A DNA stretch of 64,000 nt from CAIWHR01 sp963726775 (GTDB taxonomy: Bacteria; Pseudomonadota; Gammaproteobacteria; Burkholderiales; Casimicrobiaceae). Below the pieces are notes generated by a model, which was not told where the DNA came from, searched no databases, and saw nothing but the letters and a program-made list of their open reading frames with translations. Both the position numbers and the translations under genes were made by a program. The first letter of the stretch is position 1; each line of letters opens with the position of its first letter. The stretch lies in assembly GCA_963726775.1 (NCBI GenBank), contig CAVSDL010000009.1:124001-188000 (forward strand), in the 5' to 3' direction. Below are positions 28,705-38,274 of this stretch, in pieces.

Positions 28705-29721
28705 TCATGCGACGGCTCTCGAAGTCGCGCGCTCGCTTTCGATCGCCGCGTCGCGCTGCGGATCGCCAAGCGGAAAGTGGCAGCGGACCTGGCCGTCGGT
28801 CCAGTAGCGCATCTGCGGCCGCGACTGGCACGATCGCTCGGTCGCATAGGTGCAGCGCGGCGCGAACAGGCAGCCTGGCGGCCGGTCATACAAGCCCGGC
28901 ACGACGCCGGGGATGGTCGCGAGGCGGGTCTCGCCGGTGCTGCGTTCCGGCATCGCGGCGAGCAACGCTGCCGTGTAGGGGTGCTGTGGCGCGGCAAACA
29001 ATGCATCGGCGCCGCGTTCCTCGACCACCTGTCCGGCGTACATCACCGCCACGCGCTTCGCCATTTCGGCCACCACGCCCATGTTGTGCGTGACGAGCAC
29101 CAGCGCCATGCCGCGCTCGTTCTGCAACCCGCGCAGCAGATCCAGAATCTGGGCCTGTATCGTTACGTCCAGCGCGGTGGTCGGCTCATCCGCGATCAGC
29201 AGCTTGGGGTTGCAGGCAATGGCCATCGCGATCATCACGCGCTGATTCATCCCGCCGGAAAGCTGGTGCGGGAAGTCCTTCAGGCGGCTGGCGGCGGCCG
29301 GTATGCCTACCTGCTCCAGCAGTTCGGTGGCACGGCGGAGCGCAGACCTGCGATCCATCGCGAGGTGCAGTCGCAGCGTTTCGGTAAGCTGAAAGCCGAC
29401 GGTGAAGCACGGATTGAGACTCGTGGTCGGATCCTGGAAGATCATCGCCACGTCCTTGCCGATCAACTTGCGGCGCTCGGTGTCGGAGAGGTTCAGAAGA
29501 TCGCGACCCGCGAAATGCATCCGCCGTGCGCGCACGCGGCCGGGATACGCGACGAGTCCCATCAGCGCCAGCATGGTCACGCTCTTGCCGGAGCCCGACT
29601 CGCCGACGATTCCCAGCACCTCGCCTTCGTCGAGCGAAAGGCTGACGCCCTCCACGGCGCGCAGCACCGCGCCCTGCGAGGGAAATTCGACGTGGAGGTC
29701 TTCGATCTCTAGCAGGGCCAT
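28705..29721 (-). CDS. dppD: Dipeptide ABC transporter ATPase DppD
   Basis: 338 residues. Begins MALLEIEDLHVEFPSQ. Walker A GESGSGKSVTM, Q-loop FQDPTTSLNPCFTVGFQ, signature LSGGMNQRVMIAMAIACNP, Walker B LLIADEPTTALDVTIQ and the H-loop VTHNMG are all intact, followed by the Cys-rich C-terminal extension (CLFAPRCTYATERSC). Pairs with DppF to power peptide import by DppBC. Eleven bases follow dppC. Confidence 0.95.
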   Translation of the reverse strand: MALLEIEDLHVEFPSQGAVLRAVEGVSLSLDEGEVLGIVGESGSGKSVTMLALMGLVAYPGRVRARRMHFAGRDLLNLSDTERRKLIGKDVAMIFQDPTTSLNPCFTVGFQLTETLRLHLAMDRRSALRRATELLEQVGIPAAASRLKDFPHQLSGGMNQRVMIAMAIACNPKLLIADEPTTALDVTIQAQILDLLRGLQNERGMALVLVTHNMGVVAEMAKRVAVMYAGQVVEERGADALFAAPQHPYTAALLAAMPERSTGETRLATIPGVVPGLYDRPPGCLFAPRCTYATERSCQSRPQMRYWTDGQVRCHFPLGDPQRDAAIESERATSRAVA

Positions 29722-29731
29722 GCCGCAGAGT

Positions 29732-30637
29732 TCAGCTCCGCTTGAGCTTCGGATCCAGCGCGTCGCGCAGGCCGTCGCCCAGCAGATTGAACGCCAGTAC
29801 GGTGATCAGGATCATCAATCCCGGAAAGGTCACCACCCACCAGGCGCGCAGCACGAATTCGCGCGCGTCGGCCAGCATCGTCCCCCATTCGGACGCGGGG
29901 GGCTGAGCGCCCAGTCCGAGGAATCCCAGCGCCGCGGCGTCGAGTATGGCGGTGGAGACACCCAGGGATGCCTGCACGATCAGCGGCGCCGCGCAGTTGG
30001 GCAGCACTTCGTTGAACATCAGCCGCAGCCGGCCGGCGCCGTTCGCCCGCGCCGCAGTGACGTAGTCCTTCGACGTCTCGGAGATCACTGCCGCCCGCGT
30101 GATGCGCACGTAGTGTGGAAGCACCACCACCGCCACCGCCAGCATCGCGTTCATCAGCCCCGGCCCGAGGATCGCCACAATCACGATGGCGAGCAGCAGG
30201 CTGGGCAGCGTCAGAATGATGTCCATCAGTCGCATGATCGCGATCTCCATCATGCCGCGAAAGAACCCCGCGATCATTCCGAGCACGATGCCGACGACGA
30301 TGGACAGCGCGACGACGGCAATCCCGATCAGCAGGGACAGGCGTGCGCCGTGGATGAGCCGCGACAGGATATCGCGTCCGATCGCGTCCGTCCCGAGCGG
30401 ATACGCCCACGAGCCCCCGGCCTGCCAGGCCGGCGGTTGCAGGAATACGGCGTTGTTGGTCAGGTCCGGCGGGTAGGGCGCGAGTACATTCGCGAACGCT
30501 GCCATCAGCAACACGACGACGACGACGGTCAAACCGCCGACGGCGCCGCGATTGGCGCTGAAGTAACCCCAGAATTCGCGCAGCGGCCCCGGTGGCGCGG
30601 CAACCGAATCCGGCAATGCGAGCGATTCGGCCGTCAT
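29732..30637 (-). CDS. dppC: Dipeptide ABC transporter permease DppC
   Basis: 301 residues with an N-terminal hydrophobic segment, the OppC-type periplasmic loop (LAPYPPDLTNNAVFLQPPAW) and five further helices. The EAA loop that contacts the ATPases reads DYVTAARANGAGRLRLMFNEVLPN. Ends NLLGDGLRDALDPKLKRS, the standard DppC C-terminus. Its ATG overlaps the dppB stop as ATGA, so the two permeases are translationally coupled. Compare the decayed second dppC at 33290-33751. Confidence 0.95.
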   Translation of the reverse strand: MTAESLALPDSVAAPPGPLREFWGYFSANRGAVGGLTVVVVVLLMAAFANVLAPYPPDLTNNAVFLQPPAWQAGGSWAYPLGTDAIGRDILSRLIHGARLSLLIGIAVVALSIVVGIVLGMIAGFFRGMMEIAIMRLMDIILTLPSLLLAIVIVAILGPGLMNAMLAVAVVVLPHYVRITRAAVISETSKDYVTAARANGAGRLRLMFNEVLPNCAAPLIVQASLGVSTAILDAAALGFLGLGAQPPASEWGTMLADAREFVLRAWWVVTFPGLMILITVLAFNLLGDGLRDALDPKLKRS

Positions 30638-31644
30638 GTGGTGCGCCGTATGCGCGGGTTGATGATGCCGTAGGTGACATCGACCAGCAGATTGACCATC
30701 ATCACCACGACGCCGAGCAACAGGAGGCCTCCCTGCAGCACCGGATAATCGCGCCGGTTGATGGCCTCGATCAGCCACTTGCCCACGCCGGGCCAGGAGA
30801 AAATCGTCTCGGTAAGAATCGCGCCGGTGAACAGCACGCCCACCTGCAGGCCGATCACCGTGATCACCGGAATAAGCGCATTGCGGAACGCGTGCAGCGC
30901 CACCACCCGCACGTTGGAAAGGCCCTTGGCGCGCGCGGTGCGGATGTAATCCTCGCCCAGCACTTCCAGCATGGCCGAACGCGTCATGCGCGCGATGATG
31001 GCCAGCGGATTCGTGCCCAGCACGATGGTGGGCAGAATCAGATGCGAGACCGCCGACTGGAATGCGCCTTTCTCGCCGGAGAGCAGCGCGTCGATCGTCA
31101 AGAAGCCGGTCACCGGTTCGAAGTAATATTTGACCGCGATGCGACCGGACACCGGGGTCCAGCCGAGCTGCACGGAAAACAGGAGTATCAGCAGCAGCCC
31201 CCACCAGAAGATCGGCATCGAATAGCCGGTAAGCGATGCTCCCATCACGCCATGGTCGAACACCGAATTGCGGCGTACCGCGGCCACCATTCCCGCGGGA
31301 ATGCCGAGGACGAGCGCGAACACGATCGCGCAGACCGCCAGTTCGATCGTGGCAGGAAACAACGCCGCGAACTCGCGCACCACGGGTTCCTGGGTGATCA
31401 TCGACTTGCCGAGATCGCCGTGCAGGACCCGGCCGATGTAGATGCCGTACTGAACGAGCACCGGCTGATCCAGCCCGTATTCCTTCAACAGCGCCGCGTG
31501 GCGCGTGGCATCGATGCCACGCTCTCCCGCCATGGTCTCGATCGGGTCGCCGGGAACCACGCGGATCAGGGCAAAGGCCAGCAGCGTCATCCCGATGAAG
31601 GTCGGAATGACGAGGCTGATGCGGGTGAGCAGGAAGCGCAGCAT
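30634..31644 (-). CDS. dppB: Dipeptide ABC transporter permease DppB
   Basis: 336 residues, typical for DppB. Starts MLRFLLTRISLVIPTFIGMT; a longer in-frame extension to 31785 is open but its sequence is not membrane-like and would pass through the palindrome at 31688-31703. Six predicted helices; EAA loop EDYIRTARAKGLSNVRVVAL; C-terminus VDVTYGIINPRIR. First gene of the dpp operon on the minus strand. Confidence 0.93.
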   Translation of the reverse strand: MLRFLLTRISLVIPTFIGMTLLAFALIRVVPGDPIETMAGERGIDATRHAALLKEYGLDQPVLVQYGIYIGRVLHGDLGKSMITQEPVVREFAALFPATIELAVCAIVFALVLGIPAGMVAAVRRNSVFDHGVMGASLTGYSMPIFWWGLLLILLFSVQLGWTPVSGRIAVKYYFEPVTGFLTIDALLSGEKGAFQSAVSHLILPTIVLGTNPLAIIARMTRSAMLEVLGEDYIRTARAKGLSNVRVVALHAFRNALIPVITVIGLQVGVLFTGAILTETIFSWPGVGKWLIEAINRRDYPVLQGGLLLLGVVVMMVNLLVDVTYGIINPRIRRTT

Positions 31645-31687
31645 CTTGGGAAGAGGTTGAACTGGGCCGATCCGGCGACTCGAGGTT

Positions 31688-31703
31688 CCCGAATTCATTC
31701 GGG
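31688..31703. promoter_or_regulatory. Inverted repeat upstream of dppB (possible operator)
   Basis: CCCGAAT (31688-31694) and ATTCGGG (31697-31703) around TC: a perfect 7-bp inverted repeat 44 bases upstream of the dppB start and in the divergent gap to the M20 amidohydrolase. Suggests a repressor site or leader hairpin. Confidence 0.4.
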
Positions 31704-31838
31704 CAGCGATATTGAACCACAATCCGACGGGGAACAATCGGGCAGGCTCCAACCGGCCTGCGGGACATTGCCGCTCCTGTACCATGTCGGCGACCGCCGA
31801 CTGCGCGTCGAGCGCGGCGTGGGCCGTTGAAACCGACC

Positions 31839-33023
31839 ATGGATTCCCTAGAACACATCCGCCGTTGGCACGCCGATTTCACCGCGCTGCGGCGCGACTT
31901 GCACATGCATCCGGAACTGGGGTTCGAGGAGCACCGGACCGCGAAGATCGTTTGTGAGCGGCTGGCCGCGCTCGGGATCGAGCACCATCCGGGGATCGGC
32001 CGAACGGGCGTGGTCGCGGTCGTTCGGGGGCGGGTCAACGCGAGCGGCCGGTCCGTGGGTCTGCGGGCCGACATGGATGCGCTGCCCATGCAGGAGGAAA
32101 ACACGTTCGCGCACCGGTCGCGGTACGACGGGCGCATGCACGGCTGCGGTCACGACGGCCATACGACGATGCTCCTTGCCGCCGCGCGCTACCTCCACGA
32201 GACGCGCAATTTCGACGGCACCGCCTATCTCATCTTCCAGCCGGGCGAGGAGGGCTACGCCGGTGCGAAGGAAATGATCGCCGACGGGCTGTTCGAACGC
32301 TTTCCCGCGGATCGGGTCTTTGCGCTGCACAACTGGCCCGCCCTGGCTCCGGGACGCATCGGCATCACACCGGGTCCGGCGATGGCGGCGGCGGACCGGA
32401 TCGAGATCACGATCGATGGTCGCGGCGGCCATGGCGCGCATCCGCACGCGGCGATCGACCCGGTGCTGGTCGCCGCTCACATCATCACGGCCGCACAGTC
32501 GATCGTCAGCCGCAATGTGAGCCCCATCGATACGGCGGTGGTCAGCATCTGCGCGATGCAGGCCGGCAACCCGGGTGCCATGAGCGTGATCCCCGCGCAC
32601 GCCAAGCTGGTCGGCACGGTGCGCACGTTCCGACCGGCCACCCAGGACATGATCGAACGGCGCCTGTCCGAATTGATTCCGTCGATCGCGGCGGCGTTCG
32701 GCGCGCGGGCCGTCCTCAAATACGAGCGCGTTTATCCGGCGACCGTCAACCACGACCGCGAGGCCGCGTTTGCCGTCGAGGTCGCCGAGGCGCTGGTCGG
32801 CAAGGACAACGTCGTTGGCAACCTCGATCCGTCGATGGGTTCCGAGGATTTTTCCTTCATGCTGCAAGCGAGGCCGGGCGCGTTTGCCCGGCTGGGGCAG
32901 GGGGGCGCCGAGGGCGGCTGTTTCCTGCACAACAGCACGTACGATTTCAACGACGCGGTGATTCCGCTCGGTGCCGCGTATCTTGCGGCGCTGGCCGAGA
33001 AGGCAATGCCGCTCACCCGTTGA
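31839..33023 (+). CDS. M20 family amidohydrolase/aminoacylase (hippurate hydrolase-like)
   Basis: 394 residues from ATG 31839; a TTG at 31827 would add four. Zinc-dependent hydrolase of N-acyl amino acids or related amides. Typical M20D motifs: RRDLHMHPELGFEE at the N-terminus, GLRADMDALPM, MHGCGHDGHTTMLLAAA (metal ligands Cys/His), FQPGEEGYAGAKEMI (catalytic Glu), GRGGHGAHPHAAIDPV (dimerisation domain His) and SEDFSFM near the C-terminus. Cytoplasmic, no signal. Divergent from the dpp operon across about 190 bases and next to a second, decayed dppC. This suggests import and hydrolysis of acyl-amino acids or peptides as a joint function; substrate inferred only. Confidence 0.9.
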   Translation: MDSLEHIRRWHADFTALRRDLHMHPELGFEEHRTAKIVCERLAALGIEHHPGIGRTGVVAVVRGRVNASGRSVGLRADMDALPMQEENTFAHRSRYDGRMHGCGHDGHTTMLLAAARYLHETRNFDGTAYLIFQPGEEGYAGAKEMIADGLFERFPADRVFALHNWPALAPGRIGITPGPAMAAADRIEITIDGRGGHGAHPHAAIDPVLVAAHIITAAQSIVSRNVSPIDTAVVSICAMQAGNPGAMSVIPAHAKLVGTVRTFRPATQDMIERRLSELIPSIAAAFGARAVLKYERVYPATVNHDREAAFAVEVAEALVGKDNVVGNLDPSMGSEDFSFMLQARPGAFARLGQGGAEGGCFLHNSTYDFNDAVIPLGAAYLAALAEKAMPLTR

Positions 33024-33289
33024 CTCCGATCGCACGATTGCGCCTTGGATCCTGTGCCGCAGTTCTTCCGGAGTTGCGCCGAGCCCCGCGCCGGGTTCAC
33101 CGACGCGGCGCGCGATGCGGCGCTGAGCGACAGCGCATCGCGCGCGGAGCCCGCCGTGATCGGAGTTCGTACGAAGGAGCCGGCCGCCGCGAGCAGGCCG
33201 TACGCCTGCGACAGGGATAGTGGAGGCGCGTTTTCCCCGCCGGGACAGGGGAACGAAATAGTGGCGCAGTCGCTGCTGTTTGCACCTTT

Positions 33290-33751
33290 ATGAGCGACCC
33301 TGCGCCGACTGCCGTTGCGGGCGCGACACCGGCGCCCGGCGAGCGCCTCGCCGCGGCCTGGCACGGCGACATCGCATTCGGTCTCCGCCGGTCGCCCGTG
33401 GCAGTCGCCGCGGCGGTTGTTCTTCTCGCCTGCCTCGGCGCGCCGCTTTTCGCGCCGTGGGATTGCGCCGCACAATCCGTTCGACCTGATGACGCCCGAC
33501 CTGCGGGACGCGCCGGCGCCTCCGGCATGGCAGTCCGGCGGCAGGAGCGAGTCGGGGACCCGGATACGCAACGGCAACGATTTTCCGTATTCGGGCGAAT
33601 GGTGGATTACCATGTATTCCCCGGCGCGGCACTGGTGATCATGGTGCTGGCGATCAATCTGCTCGGCGATTGGCTGCGCGAAGCGCTCAACCCGAGTTTG
33701 CGGGAGGTCATCGACTTGGCGGATGTCCGCCGGAAACCGTTGACCGCTTGA
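33290..33751 (+). pseudogene. Remnant of a second dppC-type permease gene
   Basis: The first frame gives a DppC N-terminus (RRSPVAVAAAVVLLACLGAP, then LFAPW). Homology then switches frame: HNPFDLMTPDLRDAPAPPAW is read in the frame of 33315-33638. The tail VIMVLAINLLGDWLREALNP, the typical DppC C-terminus, returns in the first frame. Everything between the periplasmic loop and the last helix, about 150 residues including the EAA loop, is missing. A frameshift plus an internal deletion therefore inactivated the gene. It sits behind the amidohydrolase and is not in the intact dpp operon. Confidence 0.8.
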
Positions 33752-33778
33752 AATTTGATCTGAACGAGGAGACTAGTC

Positions 33779-34195
33779 ATGAATGGAAACTGGAGGCAAT
33801 CGACGCCGCTGTTGGCTTTACTGCTTTCGGGTTGCGCGACGTGGGGACCGACATGGAGTGAAGTGACGGGCGCGCGTTTCGATCGGATCAGCCCCGCGGG
33901 GCTCAACGTCGCGCCGGTGGGCATCGAACAGATCGACGGCAGCGGTGCGTTCCCGAACGGGCCGAATCAGCCGATCAAGATCGATCCCGGCACGCGACGG
34001 GTCGTCGTCCAGGCGGTGCCGCTGTCACCGGGGTGGGCCGGGGGGACGGATCTCGCGGTCTTCATGCTCAACGCCGAGCCATGCAAGCGCTATTACATCA
34101 ACGCCAAGTTCGAGAATCCGCTCGCGATGACCTATACCACGTTCGTCGGTTACGTCGAGAACATCGCGGGTTGTCAATTGCCGACCAAGGCGTAG
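33779..34195 (+). CDS. Small lipoprotein of unknown function
   Basis: 138 residues. Short signal sequence with lipobox LLSGC at about residues 15-19, preceded by a good ribosome binding site (GAGGAG, nine bases before ATG 33779). The mature part is beta-rich, with conserved-looking segments GLNVAPVGIEQIDG and CKRYYINAKFENP, two Cys residues near the C-terminus (Cys117 and Cys132 approximately) that could form a disulfide, and no further membrane helix. Similar short lipoproteins are common and unnamed in betaproteobacteria. It does not belong to the dpp cluster functionally as far as can be seen. Confidence 0.7.
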   Translation: MNGNWRQSTPLLALLLSGCATWGPTWSEVTGARFDRISPAGLNVAPVGIEQIDGSGAFPNGPNQPIKIDPGTRRVVVQAVPLSPGWAGGTDLAVFMLNAEPCKRYYINAKFENPLAMTYTTFVGYVENIAGCQLPTKA

Positions 34196-34225
34196 CGCTG
34201 CGCACGGATTCATTGATGCCGCGGG

Positions 34226-34255
34226 CTGAAACCGATCCCGCCGATCGGGTATAAT
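34226..34255 (+). promoter_or_regulatory. Putative sigma-70 promoter for smc
   Basis: Consensus -10 TATAAT (34250-34255) with a weak -35 CTGAAA (34226-34231), spacing 18. About 285 bases before smc; the intervening leader contains the REP-like element. Confidence 0.45.
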
Positions 34256-34375
34256 TTCGCCTTTTGCAGTCGGTGTCTTCCGTCCCCACGCGGGACAGGC
34301 CCGGGCGCGGCGCGAACGCGCGCTGGCTGTTGCTATCGAACATTGCGGAACTGGGTGGCACTTTCGCAAGTAGGA

Positions 34376-34453
34376 TTGTCGTCCCCGCGAAGGCGGGGAC
34401 CCCGCGTCGTTCGCCGCACGACACTGGATTTCCGCTTTCGCGGGAACGACGAC
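34376..34453. repeat. REP-like intergenic inverted repeat
   Basis: Outer arms TCGTCCCCGCGAA and TTCGCGGGAACGACGA enclose an inner GGCGGGGACC and a TGGATTTCCGC segment, about 78 bases in all. The layout matches the ubiquitous 'cgtccccgcgaaggcgggg' intergenic palindromes of many beta- and gammaproteobacteria. Confidence 0.6.
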
Positions 34454-34539
34454 GCTTCTGCGACCGTTGTGACTCAATTCGATAACACTCAGTAAGTAAA
34501 TCTCGGTCACCGACCGTCAACCTGCCGTCCGAGCCTCCC

Positions 34540-37500
34540 TTGCGCCTCACCCAGATCAAGCTCGCCGGATTCAAGTCGTTCGTCGACCCTACCGCCATCG
34601 GCACTCCCGGTCAGCTGGTCGGCATCGTCGGCCCGAACGGCTGCGGCAAGTCCAACGTGATCGACGCCGTTCGCTGGGTGCTGGGCGAGTCGAAGGCTTC
34701 CGCGCTGCGCGGCGAATCGATGCAGGACGTCATCTTCAACGGTGCTGGCGAGCGTAAGCCCGTGGGCCGCGCGTCGGTGGAGCTCTCGTTCGACAACAGC
34801 GCAGGCCGGATCGGCGGTCAGTGGGGCCAGTACGCGGAACTGTCCATCAAGCGCGTGCTCACGCGCGATGGCGACAGCTCGTATTACATCAACGGTATTC
34901 CGGTCCGCCGTCGCGACATCCATGACCTGTTTCTCGGCACCGGACTCGGACCCCGTGCGTACGCGATCATCGAGCAGGGGATGATCTCGCGCGTGATCGA
35001 AGCCAAGCCCGACGAACTGCGTGTGTTCCTCGAGGAAGCGGCGGGCGTCTCGAAGTACAAGGAGCGACGCAAGGAGACCGAGGGGCGCCTCGCCGATACG
35101 CGCGAGAATCTGTCGCGTGTCGAGGATATCCGAATCGAACTCGGCAGCCAGCTGGAGAAGCTCGACGTCCAGGCGCGCGTCGCGACCGAATATCGTGAGC
35201 ACGAGGCGCGGCTGAAGCAGACCCAGCAGCTCCTGTGGTTCTCGAAGCAACAGGATGCGGGCAATGCGCGCGAGCGGCACGCGACGGCGGTCGCCGGCCT
35301 CACCGTCACGCTGGAAAGCCTGCAGGCCGATGTCCGGGCCGTCGAGGCAAGGCTCGAGGCGCTGCGCGCCGACCATTATTCCGCCGGCGACGCGTTGCAC
35401 GAGAAGCAAGGCGGCTACTATGCGGCCAATGCCGAAGTGACGCGGCTGGAGCAGCAGCTGGTATTCGCGCGCGAGTCCGAAACGCGGATTTCGCAACAGG
35501 CCGCTCAGTTGACCGAACAGATCGGCTCGTTGACCGCCCAGGAGGCGTCGCTGACCGCGGATCGTGCCTCAGCCGAAAAGGCCATCGAGGACGCATTGAC
35601 GGCGCGCGAATCGGCCGCAGCCGACGAGCAGGCCGCGGCGACGTTGCTGCCGGCGCTGGAAGACGCCGTGCGCCAGCTCGCGGCAACCGGCATGGAACTG
35701 CAGAACGGGATCGCGCAGCTCGAGCAGGCGATTCGCGTGATCGAAACTCGCCGCGAAAACCTCGCGCGGGCGCTCGCGCAGCTCGCCCAGCGCAGGGATC
35801 GTCTCGACAACGAATCCAAGGGGCTCGGGGTGCCGGTCACCACGGAGCTCGCCGCGGTGGAAGAACAGCTGCAACAGGAAACCGCGGAGCTGGCATCGAA
35901 GGCGGCGGGCCTCGACGCGCTGCGCAACGCAGCGCGGGAATCGCAGGAGCGCCATCGGTCCGCCAGCGAAGCCGCGCAGCAGGCAGGGAGCCGGCAGGCG
36001 GACCTCGACGCCCGTGCACAGGCGTTGGCGGCATTGCAGGCGAAGATCGGACAGGGCAAGGACACCGTGCAGTGGCAGGAAGGCCGCGGTCTGGCCGACT
36101 CGCGTCGGCTGTGGCAAGGGCTCGATATCGAGCCGGGTTGGGAGGATGCACTCGAAGCCGTTCTGCGCGAACGACTCGACGCGATCGAGCTTGATCGCAT
36201 CGACACCGTGCTCGCGTGGTTCGATGCGAAACATGACGGCACGGGCGCGCCGCCGGGACGCATCGCCGTGTATGCCCCGGAATCCCGTGCGGCCGCCGCC
36301 ACCACCCATGGCGATGCCGATGCGCTGCTCGACAAGGTGCGCTCCGCGCGCCCGGGAATCGCCCGTCTCCTCGCCGACTGGTTGCGTGGTGTTCGCTGCC
36401 GTCCGGGCGTCGTCGAGGCGATTCGCGCGCGCCACGAACTGGGTGTCGGCGAAGCCTTTGTCACGCCGCAGGGTCATCTCGTCAGCGCGCAGGCGATCGG
36501 CTTTTTCGCGCCTGACAGCGAGCTGCACGGGGTCCTCGCGCGGCAGCGCGAGCTGGCCGATCTCGCCCACGCCATCGGCGGCGCCCGGCAGGCGGCGACG
36601 GCGGCGCGCGACGCCCTGTCGGCGGTCGAAGCCGAGATGGACCAAGCGCAGAAGAACTACCATGCCGAGAGCATGGCGTTTTCGTCCCAGCAGCGGCGCT
36701 GCCACGATCTCGAGCTCGAGCTCCAGCAGCTGAAGCAGGCCGCGGAGGTTGCGGCGAAACGCCGCGCGCAGATCGCACAGGAACAATCAGAAATCGCCGC
36801 GGAAGAGGCCGCCGAACAGCAGCAGGCGCGGGGACTGGCGGCCGAGCTTGCCGATGCCCAATCGGGTTTGCACGATGAAATCGAGAAGCGCGATGCCCTG
36901 CGGCACACGAGGAACGCGGCCGAAGTCGCGCTGGCGCAAGGCCGCGAGTGCCTGCGCACGGCGGAACGCGTATCGCAGGAAGTCTCTTTTGCCGAGCGGA
37001 GTTGCCGCGACCGCCTGGGTGAACTCGAGCGTCGCCGCGAGTCGCTGGTCGCCCAGATCGGGCAGCAACAGGGCCTTCTCGCGCAACTGACGTCCGAGCG
37101 TGCCGCAATTGACTGGACGCCGGTGGAGGAGGCGCTGCAGCGTCAGCTTGCCGCACGCGGCGAGGCCGAACAGGCGCTGGCCACGGCGCGCGACCGCCTC
37201 GAAGGCCTCGGCGCCGAGTTGCGAACCGCCGACGAGGCACGGCTTGCCGCCGAGCAGAAACTGGAGCCCGCGCGGGCGCGCATCGAGGACATGCGGCTGA
37301 AGGAACAGGCGGCCGCACTGCAGGAGCAGCAGTTCACCGAACAGCTTGCCGAGGCGCACGCGGACCTCGCGGGTCTTCCGGCGCAGCTCAAGGCCTTCGG
37401 CAACAAATCGGCGCTGGGGGGCGAGATCGAGCGGCTGCAACAGGCGATCGCTCTGTTCGGTGCGGTCAACCTCGCGGCGCTCGACGAGCTCGCCATCGCT

Positions 37501-38085
37501 ACCGAACGCAAGCAATACCTCGACGCGCAGGCCGCCGATCTCACCGAGGCGATGGCCACGCTGGAAAACGCGATTCGGCAGATCGACCGTGAATCGCGCC
37601 AGCTGTTGCAACAGACGTTCGACACCGTCAACGAGAATTTCGCCAAGCTTTTCCCGACGTTGTTCGGGGGTGGGCAGGCGCGACTGATGCTGACCGGCGA
37701 GGAGATTCTCGACTCCGGCGTGCAGGTTGTCGCTCAGCCGCCGGGCAAGCGAAACACGTCGATCCATCTCCTTTCGGGAGGCGAGAAGGCGCTCACCGCA
37801 ATCTCGCTCGTGTTCGCGCTGTTCCAGTTGAACCCGGCGCCGTTCTGCCTGCTGGACGAGGTGGATGCTCCACTCGACGATCCCAATACCGATCGCTTCT
37901 GCCGGATGGTCAAGGCGATGTCGGCACAAACGCAGTTCGTGTTCATCTCGCACAACAAGATCACCATGGAGATGGCCAGCCAGCTGATTGGCATCACGAT
38001 GTCGGAGCCCGGCGTGTCGCGGGTCGTCGCGGTGGACATCGCCGAGGCGCTCGAGCTTGCCGAGACGGGCGCCGCCGCCGCGTGA
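34540..38085 (+). CDS. smc: Chromosome segregation ATPase SMC
   Basis: 1,181 residues from TTG 34540. Condensin subunit that organises and segregates the chromosome. N-terminal head begins LRLTQIKLAGFKSFVDPT with Walker A GPNGCGKSN. Two long coiled coils (about 165-490 and 660-1000) flank a hinge near 500-650 rich in small residues. C-terminal head has the signature LLSGGEKALTAISL and Walker B FCLLDEVDAPLDD. Length fits bacterial SMC. It starts the smc-zipA-ligA arrangement typical of betaproteobacteria; no scpA or scpB nearby. The TTG start is supported by the conserved N-terminus starting exactly there. Confidence 0.95.
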   Translation: MRLTQIKLAGFKSFVDPTAIGTPGQLVGIVGPNGCGKSNVIDAVRWVLGESKASALRGESMQDVIFNGAGERKPVGRASVELSFDNSAGRIGGQWGQYAELSIKRVLTRDGDSSYYINGIPVRRRDIHDLFLGTGLGPRAYAIIEQGMISRVIEAKPDELRVFLEEAAGVSKYKERRKETEGRLADTRENLSRVEDIRIELGSQLEKLDVQARVATEYREHEARLKQTQQLLWFSKQQDAGNARERHATAVAGLTVTLESLQADVRAVEARLEALRADHYSAGDALHEKQGGYYAANAEVTRLEQQLVFARESETRISQQAAQLTEQIGSLTAQEASLTADRASAEKAIEDALTARESAAADEQAAATLLPALEDAVRQLAATGMELQNGIAQLEQAIRVIETRRENLARALAQLAQRRDRLDNESKGLGVPVTTELAAVEEQLQQETAELASKAAGLDALRNAARESQERHRSASEAAQQAGSRQADLDARAQALAALQAKIGQGKDTVQWQEGRGLADSRRLWQGLDIEPGWEDALEAVLRERLDAIELDRIDTVLAWFDAKHDGTGAPPGRIAVYAPESRAAAATTHGDADALLDKVRSARPGIARLLADWLRGVRCRPGVVEAIRARHELGVGEAFVTPQGHLVSAQAIGFFAPDSELHGVLARQRELADLAHAIGGARQAATAARDALSAVEAEMDQAQKNYHAESMAFSSQQRRCHDLELELQQLKQAAEVAAKRRAQIAQEQSEIAAEEAAEQQQARGLAAELADAQSGLHDEIEKRDALRHTRNAAEVALAQGRECLRTAERVSQEVSFAERSCRDRLGELERRRESLVAQIGQQQGLLAQLTSERAAIDWTPVEEALQRQLAARGEAEQALATARDRLEGLGAELRTADEARLAAEQKLEPARARIEDMRLKEQAAALQEQQFTEQLAEAHADLAGLPAQLKAFGNKSALGGEIERLQQAIALFGAVNLAALDELAIATERKQYLDAQAADLTEAMATLENAIRQIDRESRQLLQQTFDTVNENFAKLFPTLFGGGQARLMLTGEEILDSGVQVVAQPPGKRNTSIHLLSGGEKALTAISLVFALFQLNPAPFCLLDEVDAPLDDPNTDRFCRMVKAMSAQTQFVFISHNKITMEMASQLIGITMSEPGVSRVVAVDIAEALELAETGAAAA

Positions 38086-38274
38086 CGGCGCGGTGCGCTG
38101 GTCGAGCGGCGTGCCGTATCGGCGTGGAGCGGCGACCGCCGGGGATTACCGCCCCTTCGGCCACGATGCGGCGGTTATCGATCGGCGCCGCGCTATAATT
38201 CCGGCAGCCGCGTGGCGCTCCGGACGGCCCTCGTTACGGGCACCGCGCGACGACCGCCCACTCCTCGACCGCGC

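Noticed and set aside
33024..33289. Open frames of about 80 codons on both strands between the amidohydrolase and the dppC remnant
   Set aside because: No ribosome binding site, no recognisable motif; neither strand is favoured.
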